Part shown: piece after piece, positions 33,968 through 45,871 of the stretch
How the letters are laid out: each line of letters opens with the position of its first letter
How positions within the stretch are numbered: position 1 is the stretch's first letter
Assembly: GCA_944472135.2 (NCBI GenBank)
Contig: OX235264.1
Location: forward strand, 86,562,319 to 86,626,318
Length of the DNA: 64,000 bases
DNA from: Trichobilharzia regenti
Lineage: Eukaryota > Platyhelminthes > Trematoda > Strigeidida > Schistosomatidae
Direction: 5' to 3'
The notes under the pieces: model-generated
What the model saw: the letters and a program-made list of their open reading frames with translations, nothing else
Told to the model about the DNA's origin: nothing
Databases searched by the model: none
Made by a program: the position numbers and the translations under genes

Positions 33968-34798
33968 ACTGTGTGGAGTCAAGCTATAGTAGAGAAGATT
34001 TAAGTTTTTAAAGGAGAAGCACGTCAAGAGGCTCTAATCACACCCCCACCAAATCACAGCGGTTAAGCTCTGAGGAAGTGGATATGCTAATGTTATTAAT
34101 ACAGCTTCATGTACTCTGAGCTATGTTAAGATGGCGTTTCTTCCATACAACTCTCCGTTGTATGCTGAATTCTTGTTTTTCACATGCTTTTAGTTTCTTG
34201 CTGCTTACAATTGCAGAATGCACACGATTCTAAAGAACACTTGAAATCAAATTTTCTATGGCAAGTGGCCTTCCTTCTCTAATCTTGACTGGCGTAACAT
34301 CAGCTGACAGGACCAAACGAACAGATAGTTATGTAGCGACTTCTGTGACTTTAGGCACTTCATTTTGAATTAATATGGTGTGTCTGACTGTATAACCCTA
34401 TGGGTATAGTTCCTTCCTCGTGGTACACTGCGACACCCAGTATTCAGAAGCATATTGATTTGTTGGATTAGTTTTCACTTTGCGATTGACTATGAGGAGT
34501 AAGTCACCCTCGATGTTGTGGTAACAGAGGAAAGATAACTGTTCACACTTTGATAATCCAGATATTTCATTGTGGATGTGCATCTATGCACCTTCCCTGG
34601 CCAAAAGACAATCGTTTTATCAAGAAACGTCTCAGAATTTCCGCTTTTACTCACCAATCCAAGGATAATATTAAGTAGTCTGAGGACGGCAAACCGCGCT
34701 TTGGAGTATATAGTATCACCGCGCACATACTGCTTAGAAGAAACGAAAACTTTTTTGAAAGAGTCGGATGACAAGACGGATGACAAAAGCGATGATGA
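33968..34798. other. Unassigned stretch upstream of a CR1 fragment
   Basis: No gene recognised. On the minus strand, a 98-codon frame at 34490-34786 contains RFAVLRLLNIILGLVSKSG and FWPGKVHRCTSTMKYL, possibly old transposon coding, family unknown. Confidence 0.25.
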
Positions 34799-35660
34799 GT
34801 CTCTGGCACAAAGAGTATGATGAACGGCTAAAGAAATTAGGTCTCTTCACAAGTCGCTACATTCGGTTCAGAAGGGACTTGATTACTGACTACAGGATAA
34901 AAAATGACCGGAATCATCCAAACAGAGCTGCTCTGCCATTGAGAAGGCATGGGCTTCCTTGTGGAAAACCCAGGAGGATTGCTCATCAAAAGGTAAAGAC
35001 TAGGGTGACCTCCCATTTCATTCATTTGTGGTTTGTCGTCTTTGGAACTCTTTGATAGCAGATGTAGCTACGCCACTGTCTGTGGACAGCCCCAGAAGAA
35101 GGTTGGCCAGTCATGCAGCGATACAAGGACTGAGTACCCCCTTAAAATCCTACATACTATTAGTGGGTAGATACCTAAAATCACCGTTTCACTACTTCAC
35201 CCTAGCTCTTGTCATACTCCCCTGACTAATCAAACTATAAAGTCCCTTAAACTATTATTAGCGTCATTATATATATATATATATATCAATTACAAATTTC
35301 ATTAGCTGTCAGTTTTTACATTTCTTTTATTTCATTTTGTCTTTTAGTTTGCATAACCTAAACTAACTATATCTGTTATTATTACTGTGTATTTTCCCTT
35401 GCAAACGACACCCGATGACTAATGGGTGAAAGGATCAACTCCATTGACTCCTACAACACTGTAATAACACACTGTATACTTCAAACTACATAAAAGAAAC
35501 CCAGCACCAACAAAGCTATGACACTTGGCTGGTGAGGTGAACTACGCAGAAGTTTACGAAAGAATCAGAATCACTGCCTCAAAATCAAGAGTAGAGCACA
35601 AAGGAATCATAGTGGATCGCACCAACTCGTAAAAACGATGTTGGATATTTAATGTACGAT
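34799..35660 (+). mobile_element. CR1-clade non-LTR retrotransposon, 3' end
   Basis: Forward frame: EYDERLKKLGLFTSRYIRFR, NHPNRAALPLRRHG and KPRRIAHQKVKTRVTSHF, the same order as the minus-strand copy at 30803-31381. A frameshift before LWFVVFGTL disrupts the WNSLPADV segment. The 3' untranslated region (35390-35660) has GATGACTAATGGGTGAAAGG and a (TA)n run at 35266-35285 upstream. Confidence 0.7.
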
Positions 35661-36444
35661 ATTGGATGTTGAAAGTAAAAGGCGGCCTTTGAAAGTATTT
35701 CCATGTGACCTTGTGTAGGCGGTAAGCGCACAGCTTTTTCGGTCATAGGTGCCGGAAGTAATACATTTCGTTTTGGGCTACGGAGCAGAGTTAACTAAAT
35801 CTGGTAAATTTGGAATATCACAACAAAAACCAGAGTGACCTTTAAATATCCATGGGTGTTCTGATTGCTATCAGTATTTGCATGTGAAAAATTCGCATAA
35901 TCACTGAAAAATACATTTAAAAAAACATGGTAAACGTGATATTGCACTCATTAATTGGATCTTATGTGTTTTAGTAATGTCTCCAGTCACTACGCATATG
36001 ATCTCTAGTGAGATGATAACATGTGCGATGTATGCATGCATTCACCCAGGTGACTGTAAGCCACGGCACTGATACTTCTGAATCTAACCATAATCCTAAA
36101 TACCAAACCTACCTTCAATTCTAAACCCTAGTCTTGAAAGCTACAAGCCTACCTAACGTAATAGATTTACAGAAAAGGTAGCCAGTAAATATGTAGAATC
36201 CTAGAACTATTCTCTCCAAGTCCAAAAACAAAGATAAAATTTAATGTGGAGGGACGCTTCATAGGAATCTCTGTATCTGATCAGCTTTTGAAGGTTAATT
36301 TTAGGAGGACATTGGCTTTGGCCGTGATACTTTAACTTCCCCCTAAATCGATCGACTCCAGTAATCAGAATGAAATGTATATACTAAGTATCATTGACAA
36401 ATCACTTTCCCATAAAGAGGAAAATGAAGTATTTCTTCCGACAT

Positions 36445-36690
36445 CACTGGGTGACTAACGGGTGAAAGCACCAACCTCATTGACTGTTACAACACGGTCT
36501 TAACAAACCGTATACTACAAACTACATAAAATAAATCCAGCGCTACTCTTTTTTGGAGCCAACCAAAAGCTACGACAGTCAGCAGAATTTTATCGGAAAC
36601 CAGGAATCTTGATTTCACAACCAAGAACTGAGCACAAAGAAATCAGATTAGTTTCCACTAGCTCGTGTAAACCAATATTGTATGTTGAAG
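36445..36690 (+). mobile_element. CR1-clade element, 3' untranslated tail only
   Basis: Shares GTGACTAACGGGTGAAAGCA, ACGGTCTTAACAAACCGTAT and CTACGACAGTCAGC with the tails at 35400-35660 (+) and 30225-30490 (-). No coding part. Confidence 0.65.
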
Positions 36691-37080
36691 TGTCACTTAA
36701 TGGAGAGAAGCAAAGCGTTATTCTCATTTGATTTTTTATCCTCTCTTTGACATTTTTACGCTAGCCTCTTGTCGTGACTGACTCTCTTTGTCCATCTTTG
36801 TGCCTCACTGAAATCCCTATCTTTCAGTTCTAACACACTTAGGCCTAAAATGCATTGAACCATGCAAACGTACGATAATGTGGAAATAATGTTAATGCGG
36901 TTCCAACTGGAGCTTATTTTTGTGGTGAGGTAAAGCTGAGAAGATTCTAAAGCCTCACAAATAGTACTTTGATAGCATACGTCTCACTAGTTCAGCATTC
37001 ACTTGTATTTTTGTTAACGCATTTAACACTAATTCAACACTACGTAGATTTATTTTCACAATATCCTCAAATCAGCTGTC

Positions 37081-38475
37081 TATCTGTTTTCGACATAGAA
37101 CTTTGCACAAATGTGCGGAAGTTCAAGTCGCCACATTCCGTGTAGCACGCGAAGCAAGAGAAGAAAGTACAAGAAAAGCATAATAAAAACAGTGAGCAGA
37201 GGTGTGAGACAAAGGAGTAATAAAGAAATACAAAACAGTTTCATTGGAGATCATAAGTCACAGGGAGTGGATGCATCTGCGTTAGCCACTGAGAACGATT
37301 TTGAGCCATGTCACCAATTGTTTCCAACCATAGATTTTTACCGTCCCGAGGACCCCAGCCTGGAAGTCTACACCTTCCTACGTGGCTTAGACCAACTGTT
37401 GTGGATTTCATTGACTGATGCCAAGTTTTTGTTTGACCGCCGCTAGCTTTTTTCCAGCCTGACCCTATATCCGCTAACATAGCTCGTCGAGGGAGGCGAT
37501 GGCTTGGCATACGTAACACATGTCCTAACCATCTCAGTCTTTGTAACTTCACGACTTCGTCGATTGATTTCCCCTGTTTACCTAGAACTCTACGCCTAAC
37601 CTCCATGTTGCTCACCTTATTATGCCACTTTACACGGGAAATAGAACGCAGGCACCTATGATCAAAGACAGCTAGTCTTTTCATGTCTTCCACTCTCAGT
37701 GGCCAGGTCTCACAACCATAAAGGAGGACGGAGTGGACTGATGAGCAGTACACCCGCCCTTTGGTCGATAGTCGAACATCTCGTCTACGCCAGAGTCGGC
37801 GTAAACTGACAAATGCGAAACGAGCCCCCTGTATTCGTGCTGAGATTTCGTCAGAGATCAGCCCGTTGGCGTTGGCTGATGGTACTTCCCAAGTAAGTGA
37901 AGCGGTCAACGTGCTCTACCACTTCACTTCCTATTTTTAAACTAGGCGTCGATGTAGTCCAGTCCTGTAACATCATCTTGCATTTGGCGGGAGCGAATCG
38001 CATACCAAACATTCGTAGATTGCGGCTCAAGGTGTTTAGAAGACTCTGCATTTCGTCAGCGTCTTCGCCTAGAAGGACTATATCGTCTGCATATTCCAAG
38101 CCAACGAGATTATTCTTCGTTAGCAAGTCAATCCCTGAGTCGCTGAAGTCACTTAGGGTTAAGTCCATTAACACATCTATGATGAGGTCTCAATAGAAAT
38201 GGGGATAATGGGCATCCTTGACGGACACCACTGGTCGTCATCAGTTCAGATGACAGCTCGCCGTAAGCCCTCACCTGGCTGTATGAGTACGAGTAGAGTG
38301 CCTTAATCAGTGCAATATATTTTCTTGGAATTCCCTTTACAGCCAAGCATCTCCAGAGAACTTCCCGATCGACAGAGTCGAATGCTGCCTTTAGGTCAAG
38401 AAATATAATGACTGTTGGACTCCGGTAAGAATGCCTATGTTCTAGAATCTGTCGGAGGGTGAAGATATGATCAAT
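37081..38475 (-). mobile_element. RTE-like non-LTR retrotransposon, 5'-truncated (family A)
   Basis: The best-preserved family-A copy. From the 5' end on the minus strand: LRQILEHRHSYRSPTVIIFL, LDLKAAFDSVDREVLWRCL, AVKGIPRKYIALIKALYSY, SGVRQGCPLSPFLL, LVGLEYADDIVLLGED (YADD active site), [78 protein letters not shown] and GRCRLPGWGPRDGKN. Two or three frameshifts separate these (near 38160, 37880 and 37270). The endonuclease domain is missing. The tail at 37081-37140 carries GCAAATGTGCGGAAG and GTCGCCACATTCCGTGTAGC on the plus strand. Confidence 0.9.
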
Positions 38476-38739
38476 ACAAATCAGCTGTATCTACGCATAG
38501 TTTACAACTAGTTAAGCATTCTTGTAAGCTTGAATAATTAGTTACTAGTCAGAGAACATTTTCATGAAACCGGCCAAAGTGGAGTAAAAATTTGGGATAT
38601 ATTGTTTTCATGAAGTGGGAAAAGGTGGGGCATTTAGGAATTAATATGGGAAAGTAGGGAAACAGTTCTTCGGGGAAAGTGGATCATTGTGATGTATTCA
38701 GCACCTGTATCATCCTTTCAAGATTACTCGTTCTGCATA

Positions 38740-38860
38740 TGCATTCTTCGACTTGGCTGCTACTTTTTGTCTGGTATACTTTCTCTCTACTTTAGTGTTG
38801 TATGAAATGTGGCAAATTGAACTGCTTCGACTTTGTACATAGTTCTGCGTCACATATGCA
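38740..38860 (+). mobile_element. RTE-like family-A 3' tail remnant
   Basis: Contains TGTTGTATGAAATGTGGCAA and CTTTGTACATAGTTCTGCGT, diverged versions of the family-A tail. No coding part. Confidence 0.45.
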
Positions 38861-40107
38861 CTCGTGTTATAACCACATTTCACCCACGACAAACACCAAA
38901 TGATCGTAGGTTAGGTAAAAAAGTCCAAGTTTTGTAACTGTGTGCCTAATACAACCTAACTCTAACCAGCTTCCAGCACTGTCATCACCGTTTAACTGTC
39001 TGCTGACTTCGTACTGTTTCTCAGTCATGAACTTAAATAGGCTTCAATGGACAACCTGTAGTGTTGGGATATACGAATAATTTTGTTGCAGTTTTATCGT
39101 GTTATTTAGTGGTCATCATAAAAGTTATTCTTATAAGGTTGACGTAAGCAAATTGCTCAACTGTCACCTGTATGATAACAGGCGCAAATCCTAGTTATAG
39201 TCAAGTGTCACGTAAATGATGACCTCGAGGCTTGGTGGTTAGAAAGTGTGAGTTTGACGAGAACAGTCGCTGTATCTGGAAGTAGTAAGAATCTGTTTTA
39301 GCTCATTCGAACCTTTATGAAGACCACTGTGTAAAGGAGACTATTGAGTCTTGGAAATACGCAAATGTTGTCAATAGATGTTGCGGTAGTATGGAATTAC
39401 CAGTCATCGTGCACGGACTAATTACGGAAACGTAGTTTCAGCTGGCTCCTGTATTGAGTGGGAGGTTCATTTTGGCACTGCACAAATTTGTGAATTGTAC
39501 AGTAGAGTCAAGGACAACATGATTTTTTAATGTTTCTTTTTTTGTTGTGGTAATTTTTGTTTGCTGCATAATTATTTACGTAGTTGCCCAAATGCACAGC
39601 TGCTGTTGATAAGCAACGGCGATAGGTATTCGCATAATATTGCTTGAAATCGACTGCATCGGCACGGGAACATTGGCTTTCTTGGTCTTGGCACTATTCT
39701 CACCTTTTGCACCTTAGTTTCTTATTCACATTTTCATTTATTATACCTTCCCCCTTTTCTTTCAAACACTAAGTCCGTTCTTCTATTCAAATTGTTACTT
39801 AAGCTATCCTAGCACTAAACACCTAGCCGAACGCTTTCTTGAGTAATTCACACCGATTGTCCGAGTTAGTTTTTCTGTTTCTCGTATAAATACTGTGATC
39901 CATTATCTCTAATGTGAACTGATGCATGGAAATCAGATGTCATACCTAGAATGCTGTAGCTGTCGAGGTTTACTTACTCATGGCTTATTCATCGGGAACT
40001 GAACATCAAATATCAATTCTCCACTACTTTTTCAAACAAAATTTCTTTATATCAATCACTTCAAACCATACTGTTTTCTGTGTTTTCCTTTAGTTTTAGA
40101 AAAATCA
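38861..40107. other. Upstream flank of URM1
   Basis: No exon with coding potential was recognised. Splice-acceptor-like TTTTCCTTTAG and TTTTAG lie at 40084-40099, just before the URM1 ATG, so a 5' noncoding exon or trans-splice site is likely. Confidence 0.35.
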
Positions 40108-40395
40108 ATGAGACTGGATATAGAGTTTTCCGGTGGGGCAGAACTCCTCTTCAATAAACAGAAAGAGCATCAAGTTGATTTGCCGCCAACAGTAGTACGA
40201 CTGGGTGATTTGCTTCTGTGGCTGGAAAAAAATCTCTTGCAAGAGCGACCTGAACTTTTCTTGCAAGGGAAGAACATTCGGCCTGGAATTCTAATTCTAA
40301 TCAATGATATGGATTATAGTTTGTTGGGTGAAAATGAATATGTTTTGAAAGAAAAAGACAAAATTCTATTCATCTCTTCATTACATGGTGGCTAG
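40108..40395 (+). CDS. URM1: Ubiquitin-related modifier 1
   Basis: Complete 95-residue protein in one coding exon. It opens [18 protein letters not shown], then [36 protein letters not shown] and [10 protein letters not shown]. The beta-grasp fold, the RPGILxLIND core and the free C-terminal Gly-Gly are those of URM1. Family length is about 100 residues, so the ATG chosen fits. URM1 is activated by the E1-like MOCS3/Uba4 as a C-terminal thiocarboxylate. It donates sulfur for 2-thiolation of wobble uridine in Lys, Gln and Glu tRNAs, and can be attached to proteins. An acceptor-like TTTTAG ends nine bases before the ATG, so the mRNA probably has an upstream noncoding exon or a spliced leader. 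AATAAA lies 37 bp after the stop. The gene converges on BBS5. Confidence 0.95.
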   Translation: MRLDIEFSGGAELLFNKQKEHQVDLPPTVVRLGDLLLWLEKNLLQERPELFLQGKNIRPGILILINDMDYSLLGENEYVLKEKDKILFISSLHGG

Positions 40396-40431
40396 AAATA
40401 ATATTTATATTCTGTACATATTTTTGAGTAA

Positions 40432-40437
40432 AATAAA
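40432..40437 (+). promoter_or_regulatory. Polyadenylation signal of URM1
   Basis: AATAAA in AGTAAAATAAACTC, 37 bp after the URM1 stop and 16 bp before the BBS5 stop codon on the other strand. It is the only canonical signal in the short interval. Confidence 0.6.
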
Positions 40438-40452
40438 CTCATTGCAATAATG

Positions 40453-43400
40453 TCATGAATTTTTATGGGTTTCATTTTCCTTTCCACTTTTCCCTTTTGA
40501 TGTTATTTTCCATAGGTCAGAAATTGTGTAGTGTTCTGGTAGGCTTTCGACAGCGAGACCAAGGTCTTCATTGTATACTGGCTTCCGACCTTCTAATTTA
40601 CTGACATCAGCTAGATAGGTCTTTATGAAATATAAAAGAGAAATAGACAAATACCGGGAACATTAAATCTCTATTGTATCGTATTATGTTATTGTTATGA
40701 TCATCTGTAGATCTTCCTGATAATTGCTGAGTGTGTCAGTCATGAAATACAGCTAAGCAAAATTTTTGATCGAAGATGACTGTTATCTTGGATCTCAGTT
40801 GTGATTCTCATACTAGAGTTGTGTACTCGAGAACGTAACACAACTAGATATTATCCTCAAATCTAAGTAAACTTCATTTGTCAGAACAGTTGGCTACTAT
40901 GAGCAACCATCTCAATAATGTGTACGAACTGATACACAAAACTGGTTTTTATCTGTCACCTAAAGGAAATGAAGCTATTTGTATTTATCGTTCTATGTGT
41001 GTTTGCTAAGCTAGACGTTTTTGGTGCTGTAATCACTTTGAGGTAGTATTTCATCTTCATTTATTTTCATTTGGTATCATTCCTAATCGGTATGATTATT
41101 AAGTCAAATGTTCGACTTAATTATGCCAACCCATTTCAGCCGCAAATAATATGTACATTGTGCTTTTGAAAGAAACGTTGCGCAAGTTGCCACATATTTT
41201 ATATCTGTAGTTCACTGAACCCCAAAATAGGTTGAGTTTAGGCCGTAGCGAGTGTAATTAGGTTAATTCGCCATCAACTAATTGATAATTAGGAATTTAT
41301 GGCAGCAGTTATAGTGCTTGTAGAACAACTGTGTGTCTAATATTGGAAGAGCTGAACCTTTAAACGGGTTTACAAAAGACTGAATTGACGATTTTATAAA
41401 CCACTCACTGATAGGATGTCGCAATGATCTTCACTATCCGCATCTTCATTTTCGTTTTCATCTTTGATCACATGTGTAACCTATTGTTGTGAAAGAAAAG
41501 AAATATAAGCGTAACTGTTGACCATTATACAGTGTTCATTAAGAATAGGAATTTGTGAGTACAGCTAAACTATAGTACCCGTTATATACCGAATATCTGC
41601 TTCTAAGTAACAACCTCAGTGGCAGTTTTATAACGTATATTGTTACTCTAGAATTCAGTGGAGTATGTTTAGCCATGAAATTTTACTAAAGAGATGAATG
41701 CTGGTTCAAGAAATTACAAAGGACCATAGCAGTAAATATATGGCTTTTTTAGTTCGATATATTGAGTCTTTACAGTAGTGCCTTTTATCTTAGATGGAAA
41801 TTTGTCTAAGTACATCTGAATTCTAAGTAGTTACTGTTCAACTATGAAGATAACTCAGATGGAAATATTGCACATCAACATAAATAGTACGCTATTTTCT
41901 GTTGTAAGCTAGGATTAAAGTTTGGTTCTCAACGGCCAGTCAATTTACCAACTGGCCTATCTAAATACGTAGTGGTGTGCAGAAACTTGTAGTCTCATGT
42001 CTTTAACCTCCATATTGGCATTCAGTTCCAGGTGTATTATATAGAAGGAGCATATTTCTTACTATCATAGGTTGTCATATTTCCTTAATGAGGTGTAGTC
42101 ACAAGGTGAACATGCGTCTGGTACTTATATCCTTAAGAATCACGCCCGTTATCAGAAACTAAGTTTTGAGTTCATTAGCCTAGAAGGTATTATAACTGAA
42201 ACTTTCATGATATTCTCTATGACTTAGTTTCAGGTTACAAGTTTGTTTTCCAAAAAGATGAAGCTATTGTGATTGACTGTTTAGAAAGGATTTGTTTAGG
42301 ACTATGATTAATGAAATTGACAGGTGATAAGTCCATTTCTTAGCAAAGTACCTTTGGTAGAGGTGACGGGATTAAGAGTTTGAAAACCTTCCACTATATT
42401 TCGTATAATCAGTCATAATTCTGCCCATAGGTTTACTAAAATCCAGTAAACTGAAAAATTTGTAACACATTATATATTTCGGTTTTTTAGCAGTCGTCCA
42501 CCTAGTTCACTTCAATATTTTTCTCAATTTCACTCGTACATTTGTTATTAGAGAGTGGGAAATATTCAGTGATAATGTAATTTCTAAGATTCTACTCTCT
42601 TATGTCGAACTAGTCTTCGTACTCAGCTGCAGGTGTCAAAACACTCAGGCTTTTTGACGCCATTCAAAAATTCATCGTTTCATGCTAAATATATATATAT
42701 ATATGATGACGTTTCAGTTGAGTTTTATAAATCTTAGTTTTCAAAACATTAAAAAGACGTAGAGAACAAAGTAAGGAAAGAGTAATTTAATTTTATCCAA
42801 GCTTTGATATCTATTTTGAATTTAGGGTCATTGTGTATTGGGACCTTAGAATTCAGGTGAAGATTACTGGTCTAAATTTATGAGTATGGACAAAAGTAAC
42901 ATCTCTCAATCCCAAGTTTTGGATTTGAAAGTGGTTACACTCCACTCTACTTACAGTTGTGCATTCCTGTGTAAATTTTTTATAGAGAAGTCTTTGTAAA
43001 TGTGTGATTGTAACTAGGTTGGGTTTTAATTGCTCCTCTGCTATATTTGCATTTCTAAAGAAGTAGACTTTAGCGTTTCTACTGTTCTTCACTTTTGGAG
43101 ATTACTGTCATTCAGTCCACATGTATTTTTTACGTCACTGTTCATAAATTGTTACGTTAAGGTATATTATGATCGAATTTCTCGAATATTTCTCTTTTAT
43201 GCTCAATAAGTATTATTAATACAACTTGTATTCATATGAATTCACTCTTACTTCTTCTTTTTTCGAGATCATTTCGATTCCAAGAACAGGATTCTTTATG
43301 TAAAGGTTATGCAAACTCCCCAGTTGTTTTAATACTTTAACAAGACGATCACGTGGATCTATACGAAATCCAAGAAGATATGATCCAACCTGAAAAGTAA

Positions 43401-45871
43401 AATACGTGTAATGTACAAAATAACTCAGATAAGCCTTTGCATTAATATTGTGTACAATACATGTCACATATATGAACAAATCATAATACTTTATTCAGTT
43501 ACTTAAGAGAGTAAGAATAAATAAGAAAATAACTATATATGTGTATATATATGATTCTGCCACTCCTTACGAAATACTTATTTATTTATGAGAAAACTTG
43601 CGTTTTGAAATGTGTTGTAATACTTCAAGATAGCTTATCTTTATATTTTATTTCACTATGACTTCCTAGCAACACTCCGAACTGGAGGACTAATACTTAG
43701 TGGTAAATAAAAGTACGCTAAAATTGTATCATAACTTGTTTCATTAAATGTTTCGGGTTGCAGGCAGCTGAGGAGTACTTATGGAATATAGGCAATCTGT
43801 GTTAATCTTCACCAATGTTTTTTCTTTCTCTGTTCAAATATATGAAGATTTGTATATGAACTAGTTAAATTGACACCTGTGTCAGAAGACCACCTAGATA
43901 AAGATAAGTGGCTAATACGCTCAACCCTCTACGCTAGGAGTTCTGCAGAATTACCTTTCATCTGATGTGGGCGATTCGCATGTGAAACATACTAAAACAA
44001 CTGCTCAGTGTATTTTGTCAGCATCACCGCCTAGAAGGACTATGCTGTCTAAATCGATGAGACTCATTCTACCAACAGTTTTCGATAACGGAGGTTGCAA
44101 ATGAAACGTGAGACAGTGTTACGTAACTTTTTCAAAATCATAGTCAAAAACAGCTCACCAAGATACAGCTTTGGGGAGAAGAAAACTTTAGGAAAGAAGA
44201 ATTTCCTTATCAAAAAAGCCCCATTCATGTTTGCATTAACCAAAACGTATGATAGGTAACTACTGAGCAAAATGGGATGTGACACAATTGTTGCAGCTGT
44301 TCAGAAGTGGTTTCCGAGTCCATTTATCTTAATTCTATGTTTTTTGTATCCTTTCTTACCACAGAATTCTGTTATTGTTCATTTACCCAAATATTAAAGG
44401 CTAACAGCATATCCTTAGAGCTTATTTGGGATTATGTTATGAAAAAACTTAACAAACTATTAACCTAAATATAAGTAGTTAGTTTTCACTACAGTTTGCT
44501 TCTTGTGAATATTATGTCAATCTACGAATCTGACAGAAAATCATCAAAAAAATTGAAAAATATGTATCGATTATCTACTTTATGATAACAGATAGGTGGG
44601 AAAAAGTAGTAAAATTTGAAATTTGTAGAAATTCAAATCTAAAAATGAGAGTGCACTTCCCTAAATTACCAAGTTCGGTTCAAGACTACCAAGGTAACCG
44701 TTGGTACTGATGGTTTATGACTTCATAAGGAACACATTGCTGCATCCAGTTAGACGCATTTTCTATTTTCTTGGAATGTCCTGTATCGCATAACTTATTT
44801 TCTCGAACTGTTAAAGTATGTGGTCGTAAACATCATGAAAATAACTTATGCTTCCTTTAAACTTAATTACCAACTTATATGCTCCACAGTCAAATTTCAG
44901 AATATAATCAAATGTACAAGTGATGCATGTATGGATCTATAATCATAAATTTTCTCACCACTAACCTGTCTTGTGGTTTGAAATACAAGCGCTTCTCCGA
45001 ACTTGGAGTCCCTTGTCGTTATCATTTGCTAAAAACATTTAGATAGCATACATTTTAATTACTATATGTAGGAATGGGATACTTATGTTGAAGTTATCAT
45101 TCATAATGGATACCCAAACAACGCGAATATTTGTCACAAATAACCTTCCAAGGTTGCCCTGAATAGCTTATCTACTTTTTGAAATTAATACTTGATCTGA
45201 AGAAAGATTCCATACACCGTCTATATCATCGAACAAATTTTCTAATGGTAATAAAATTAGGGTATTTCCTCGCATTAAAGCTCCACGTAGGCGTAATTCT
45301 CGATAAATTCGCGTTGAGTCGTATAACCTTAAAAAATGAACAGGTAATGAAATTAACTATACTTATATATTGTAGTAATGTAATCCAATATTTTTGAGTT
45401 GTTTACATCGGCCTCTGCGAAAATGAACTCGTATCTGGTCCCGGCGAATTTCGTCAGTATAACCACTGCTGATGTTTTCCCGACAGCTTCCTGTGGAATA
45501 AATGGATCACTCCATCATACTTACTAAAGTGACATTCCTTAAGTAAATATTTATTACGCAGTTAAAACCAATAGCTAAGAATGTGAAAATAATTAGGAAC
45601 TCCAAATTATTGACACCTTACACAGACTGTTACGTCTTAAGCTACTGCAAATCCACAACAATCTGAGGTTAGTGATGTACAAAGTACCTGTAGGCCAAAT
45701 TATTGTGTAAATTACCTGTATACCTTTGTCTCCATTTTTCCCCTTCACATCTTCTACCCCTGTTAAACTTTTAAGGACCTTCTCTCCTTTTTTAAACATC
45801 AAATCACGAGTTGGGGCATCAAAGCGTATTTCCCTGTCCTGCCATAATATTTCGTTCTGCAAACTTAACAT
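40453..45871 (-). CDS. BBS5: Bardet-Biedl syndrome 5 protein (BBSome subunit)
   Basis: Ten exons, minus strand: 45724-45871, 45622-45687, 45525-45574, 45407-45490, 45192-45356, 45063-45158, 44966-45028, 43252-43389, 41409-41480 and 40453-40620. They sum to 1,050 nt, 349 residues; human BBS5 has 341. All introns are GT-AG: 36, 47, 34, 50, 33, 34, 1,576, 1,771 and 788 bp. Landmarks: [34 protein letters not shown] (joined over intron 1), [90 protein letters not shown], and [16 protein letters not shown] with SDLWKITS at the end. These are the two PH-like (DM16) repeats and the conserved C-terminal helix. BBS5 binds phosphoinositides and is part of the BBSome that moves membrane proteins in cilia, relevant to flame cells, sensory endings and sperm. 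Confidence 0.95.
43920..44095 (-). mobile_element. RTE-like family-A fragment inside BBS5 intron 7
   Basis: The minus strand matches the RT segment around the YADD block: GGGCGATTCGCATGTGAAAC, CAGCATCACCGCCTAGAAGG and GTCTAAATCGATGAGACT on the plus strand parallel 37985-38112 in the copy at 37081-38475. Very diverged and without an open frame. Confidence 0.55.

Noticed and set aside
37897..38196. Forward 99-codon frame
   Set aside because: Antisense shadow of the RTE reverse transcriptase palm region on the minus strand.
45593..45871. A continuous 92-codon minus-strand ORF as a small protein
   Set aside because: It reads through BBS5 intron 1 and past the exon 2 donor. Splicing restores BBS5 homology and length.
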